Shown here: positions 14,172 to 16,942 of the stretch, in pieces
Numbering within the stretch: position 1 is the stretch's first letter
How the letters are laid out: every line of letters starts with the position of its first letter
From: Paenibacillaceae bacterium UBA6304
Lineage (GTDB): Bacteria > Bacillota > Bacilli > Paenibacillales > Paenibacillaceae
Direction: 5' to 3'
DNA: 16,942 nucleotides
Assembly: GCA_002439285.1 (NCBI GenBank)
Contig: DJTQ01000121.1
Span: forward strand, 1-16,942
Position numbers and translations under genes: made by a program
Notes under the pieces: generated by a model
The model's input: the letters and a program-made list of their open reading frames with translations, nothing else
Told to the model about the DNA's origin: nothing
Databases searched by the model: none

Positions 14172-16412
14172 ATGAGATTCGAATCGGTGAAATCGGATAT
14201 TACGGTGATCGGCGGCGGATTGTCGGGAGTGTGCGCGGCCGTAGCTGCCGCAAGAAACGGAAAGAAAGTAGCCTTAGTGCAGAACAGACCGATGCTAGGC
14301 GGGAATTCAAGCAGTGAGATTCGAGTTTGGGTCGTGGGGGCCACCGGCCACGGAGTGAATCGATATGCGCGTGAGACCGGAATTATGGGCGAGATGTTTC
14401 TTAAAAACCAATATGTAAATCCGGATGGTAATCCATATCTATGGGATATGGTCGTTCTCGAAACGGTGAGAAACGAACAAAATATTCAACTCTTTCTGAA
14501 TACGGACGTCCATGAGCTTGAAGCCGATGGACCGCAAGACGATCGGGTTATCCATTCCGTAACGGGCTGGATGATGGGCTCCGAGCGCAAGATCCGATTC
14601 GAGAGCCCAGTGTTTCTGGATTGCACCGGGGACGGCCTTATCGGCTTCCTGGCCGGGGCGAAATACCGGATCGGGCGGGAATCCCATGCCGAGTATCAAG
14701 AGAAATGGGCGCCGGAAGAACCGGATGATATTACACTAGGCAGCACGATGCTGTTCTACACCAAAGAAGTGGATCATCCCGTCAACTATATTGCGCCGAG
14801 CTTTGCGAAGGACATTACCCAGACGCCGATCCCGATCACAAGAGTGCTGAGAAGCGGCGATTCCGGATGCCATTATTGGTGGATCGAGTGGGGCGGAGAA
14901 ATCGACACCCTTCACGATAATGAAGATATTCGAGATGAGCTATGGTCCGTGATTTATGGTATTTGGGATTACATTAAAAACTCGGGTAAATTCGATGCGG
15001 AGCGGACGACGCTGGAATGGGTAGGCAGTATACCCGGAAAAAGAGAGTACCGGCGTTTTATCGGCGATTATGTCCTGAATCAAAATGACCTTGAGGCCCA
15101 AACCGAATTCGAGGATTGCGTTACTTACGGCGGCTGGTCTATTGATTTGCATCGGAAGGAAGGCATGTATGCCACAGAAAGCAAGTCCCTGCACTACCAT
15201 AGCGACGGCACATACCAAATCCCTTATCGCTCCTTATATTCAAAGAACGTGAACAATCTGCTGTTTGCAGGTAGAAATATTAGTGCGACGCACATCGCCT
15301 TCGGCTCAACCCGAGTCATGGGTACGTGCGCAACGATTGGAGAAGCGGCCGGGACCGCTGCTGCTCTATGCGTGGAATATGACGTAACACCGCGCGGTTT
15401 ATATCAGAATCATATCAAGGATTTACAGCGAGCCTTATTATGGCAGGATGCGTCGATCATCGGATTACAGCATAAGGATGTAAAAGATTTGGCGCAACAA
15501 GCGAGCGTGACCGCTTCCAGTTATGCTTCGACGATCCGCATTGAGTCACCGGACGAGAAGTACCCCTTAACGACGGATGTTGGGATTCTGGTTCCGGTTG
15601 ATCCTAGACTAGTTAATGTTGACATACTCATGGATGTGACGGAGGCGACCACCGTGGAGGTCGAGCTTTGGAGCACGGGCAGACCGGAAAATTATATTCC
15701 CGTACAGTTACAGGTGAAGGATGCCGCCTTGGTTCAAGCAGGCGAACGGCAATGGGTATCGTTCCATTTGCCATGGAGTCCGGCCGTAGCCGAGAATGCC
15801 TTTATCATCATTAAAGAAAATGACAAAGTTCATCTGCATTTATCTCACAAGCCTTGGAGCGGCGTTCTTTCCTTCGTTAGAGAGAAGGACCTAAATGCAG
15901 CTAGAGGCCTGGAAGGGCTGGATGTGAATCAGCTCGTGGTTCAGTGGAATATGCGGCGCACGGTGCGGAAGCCTTTCTGCATGAAGCTGTCGGAACCGAC
16001 GGAGACTTATCATCCGGCGAAAGCGACGGACGGCTATATGAGACCTTACGGCGGCCCGCATATGTGGTCTGCCGAAGTGATGGGCCAGCCGGAGTGGTTG
16101 CACTTGGAGTGGAATGAACCCGTAACGGCAAATGAGGTGCATCTTACGTTTAACGACGATGTCAATGAAGATCTAATCAATCTGCATCATCATCGGACAC
16201 CGTTCGAGGTCATCCCTGAACTAATCAAAAGCTATAAGATCGAAATCCGGCGCAATGAAGACTGGGTTGTCATCGCCGAAGTGGATCATAATCGAAAGCG
16301 CAAGCAGGTTCATGTTTTCGAGGAGCCGCTATCTATGCAAGAAATGCGGATCGTATGTACGGAGACGAACGGCCATTCACACTTTGAAATCGTGGGAGTA
16401 CAAATTCGATAA
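14172..16412 (+). CDS. FAD-dependent oxidoreductase with a probable F5/8 type C-like C-terminal domain
   Basis: 746 residues. The N-terminal Rossmann motif ITVIGGGLSGVCAAVAAA (residues 10-27), the second strand VALVQNRPMLGGNSSSEIRV, the middle LDCTGDGLIGFLAGA and the late LLFAGRNISATHIAFGSTRVMGTCATIGEAAG define the FAD_oxidored family (PF12831 type). There is no signal peptide, so it is cytoplasmic. From about residue 605 to the end the pattern (KATDGY, W-S-A, WLHLEW, VTANEVHLTF, SYKIEI, FEIVGVQI) resembles a galactose-binding-like F5/8 type C domain; residues about 480-600 form another beta-rich linker domain. A cytoplasmic carbohydrate-binding-type module fused to an FAD oxidase or dehydrogenase points to a glycoside or sugar substrate delivered by the importer. 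The reaction is unknown. Shine-Dalgarno GAGAGGGG (14154-14161) precedes ATG 14172. Confidence 0.87.
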   Translation: MRFESVKSDITVIGGGLSGVCAAVAAARNGKKVALVQNRPMLGGNSSSEIRVWVVGATGHGVNRYARETGIMGEMFLKNQYVNPDGNPYLWDMVVLETVRNEQNIQLFLNTDVHELEADGPQDDRVIHSVTGWMMGSERKIRFESPVFLDCTGDGLIGFLAGAKYRIGRESHAEYQEKWAPEEPDDITLGSTMLFYTKEVDHPVNYIAPSFAKDITQTPIPITRVLRSGDSGCHYWWIEWGGEIDTLHDNEDIRDELWSVIYGIWDYIKNSGKFDAERTTLEWVGSIPGKREYRRFIGDYVLNQNDLEAQTEFEDCVTYGGWSIDLHRKEGMYATESKSLHYHSDGTYQIPYRSLYSKNVNNLLFAGRNISATHIAFGSTRVMGTCATIGEAAGTAAALCVEYDVTPRGLYQNHIKDLQRALLWQDASIIGLQHKDVKDLAQQASVTASSYASTIRIESPDEKYPLTTDVGILVPVDPRLVNVDILMDVTEATTVEVELWSTGRPENYIPVQLQVKDAALVQAGERQWVSFHLPWSPAVAENAFIIIKENDKVHLHLSHKPWSGVLSFVREKDLNAARGLEGLDVNQLVVQWNMRRTVRKPFCMKLSEPTETYHPAKATDGYMRPYGGPHMWSAEVMGQPEWLHLEWNEPVTANEVHLTFNDDVNEDLINLHHHRTPFEVIPELIKSYKIEIRRNEDWVVIAEVDHNRKRKQVHVFEEPLSMQEMRIVCTETNGHSHFEIVGVQIR

Positions 16413-16435
16413 ATAAGGAAGCAGGTGACCGGATC

Positions 16436-16942
16436 ATGGGAAATGTGATGATGAACGCGGCGATTATGAAGGATAAATTGCGCATCGAAGTGGAACAGAT
16501 CGAACGGCCGACGCCGGGACCGAATGAGGCGCTGATCAAGGTGCATTGCATCGGTATCTGCGGTTCGGATATTCATTATTATGAACATGGCCGAATCGGA
16601 AGATATGTGGTTGAAGAGCCGCTGATCCTAGGACATGAAGTTGCGGGCACGGTTGTGGAAATAGGGGCTGACGTCAGTAATGTGAAAATAGGAGACAGGG
16701 TTGCGGTAGAACCCGGCGTGCCGTGCGGACAATGCGAATATTGCAAGGGCGGCAGATACAACCTCTGCCCGGACGTATTCTTTCTGGCAACCCCGCCCGA
16801 TAACGGTGCCTGGGCCGACTACATTGTCATGCGCAGCGACATGCTCTTCACGCTGCCGGATACGATGAGTTTCGAGGAAGGGGCCCTATTGGAACCGCTG
16901 TCGGTAGGATACCATGCCATGAATCGCGCCCAAGTGAAACCT
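16436..16942 (+). CDS. Zinc-dependent polyol dehydrogenase (sorbitol/xylitol type), 3'-truncated by the window edge
   Basis: 169 residues are visible from ATG 16436, which has AGGTG 9 nt upstream; ATG 16448 or 16451 are weaker alternatives. The frame runs open to the window end. Motifs of the medium-chain dehydrogenase/reductase family are clear: ICGSDIHYY with catalytic-zinc Cys42, LGHE with His67 and Glu68, and the structural-zinc cysteines 96, 99, 102 and 110 in PCGQCEYCKGGRYNLC. CGSDIHYYEHGRIG, NLCPDV and ATPP are hallmarks of sorbitol/xylitol dehydrogenases, which oxidise a polyol to a ketose with NAD+. The NAD-binding half is outside the window. It begins 23 nt after the FAD enzyme gene in the same operon. 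Confidence 0.92.
   Translation, partial: MGNVMMNAAIMKDKLRIEVEQIERPTPGPNEALIKVHCIGICGSDIHYYEHGRIGRYVVEEPLILGHEVAGTVVEIGADVSNVKIGDRVAVEPGVPCGQCEYCKGGRYNLCPDVFFLATPPDNGAWADYIVMRSDMLFTLPDTMSFEEGALLEPLSVGYHAMNRAQVKP

Overview
The window looks like a chromosomal segment of a Paenibacillus-type Firmicute (Paenibacillus, Cohnella or a close relative). The basis is inference: moderate base composition, strong purine-rich Shine-Dalgarno sequences, a YesM-type sensor paired with an AraC-type response regulator next to a sugar ABC transporter that has no ATPase of its own, and a two-component system next to a large double-FtsX ABC permease. No rRNA, tRNA, CRISPR array or transposase gene is visible.

Region A (2-4923, all +) is a two-component system and ABC transporter locus: the 3' part of an OmpR-family response regulator, a small HAMP-type histidine kinase overlapping it, a LolD/MacB/BceA-type ATPase and an 828-residue permease with two FtsX-like membrane halves. 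Such modules usually sense and handle antimicrobial peptides, lipids or envelope stress. Between the kinase and the ATPase lies a perfect 11-bp hairpin that contains the ATPase's Shine-Dalgarno sequence.

Region B (4924-5843) is a 920-bp gap with no convincing gene but dense structure. It holds two copies of a nested hairpin repeat with compensatory changes, four spaced palindromes built on TTAACTGTA/TACAGTTAA, a hairpin zone in which one arm has two alternative partners, and an inverted end resembling a MITE or insertion-sequence terminus.

Region C (5844-16942) is a sugar-uptake and catabolism island. A minus-strand operon encodes a ribulose-phosphate-3-epimerase-family enzyme (with AlsE-like motifs) and a ribokinase-family kinase. 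Divergently, on +, come a YesM-like sensor kinase and its AraC-type response regulator, then a CUT1 sugar ABC importer (lipoprotein and two permeases), a 746-residue FAD-dependent oxidoreductase with a probable F5/8 type C-like C-terminal domain, and the start of a zinc-dependent polyol (sorbitol/xylitol-type) dehydrogenase.

The main regulatory observation is a 38-bp element, 30/38 identical, found upstream of the importer gene on + and upstream of the epimerase-kinase operon on -. Each copy has two TGTTC half-sites exactly 22 bp apart and a -10-like box 19-20 bp after the second TTCATT. This is the arrangement expected of an operator for the AraC-type regulator encoded between the two copies, and it would join both operons into one regulon. 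A coherent but unproven pathway is: sensor detects an extracellular sugar or glycoside, the importer takes it up, the FAD enzyme and polyol dehydrogenase oxidise it, the kinase phosphorylates the ketose, and the epimerase feeds it into central metabolism.
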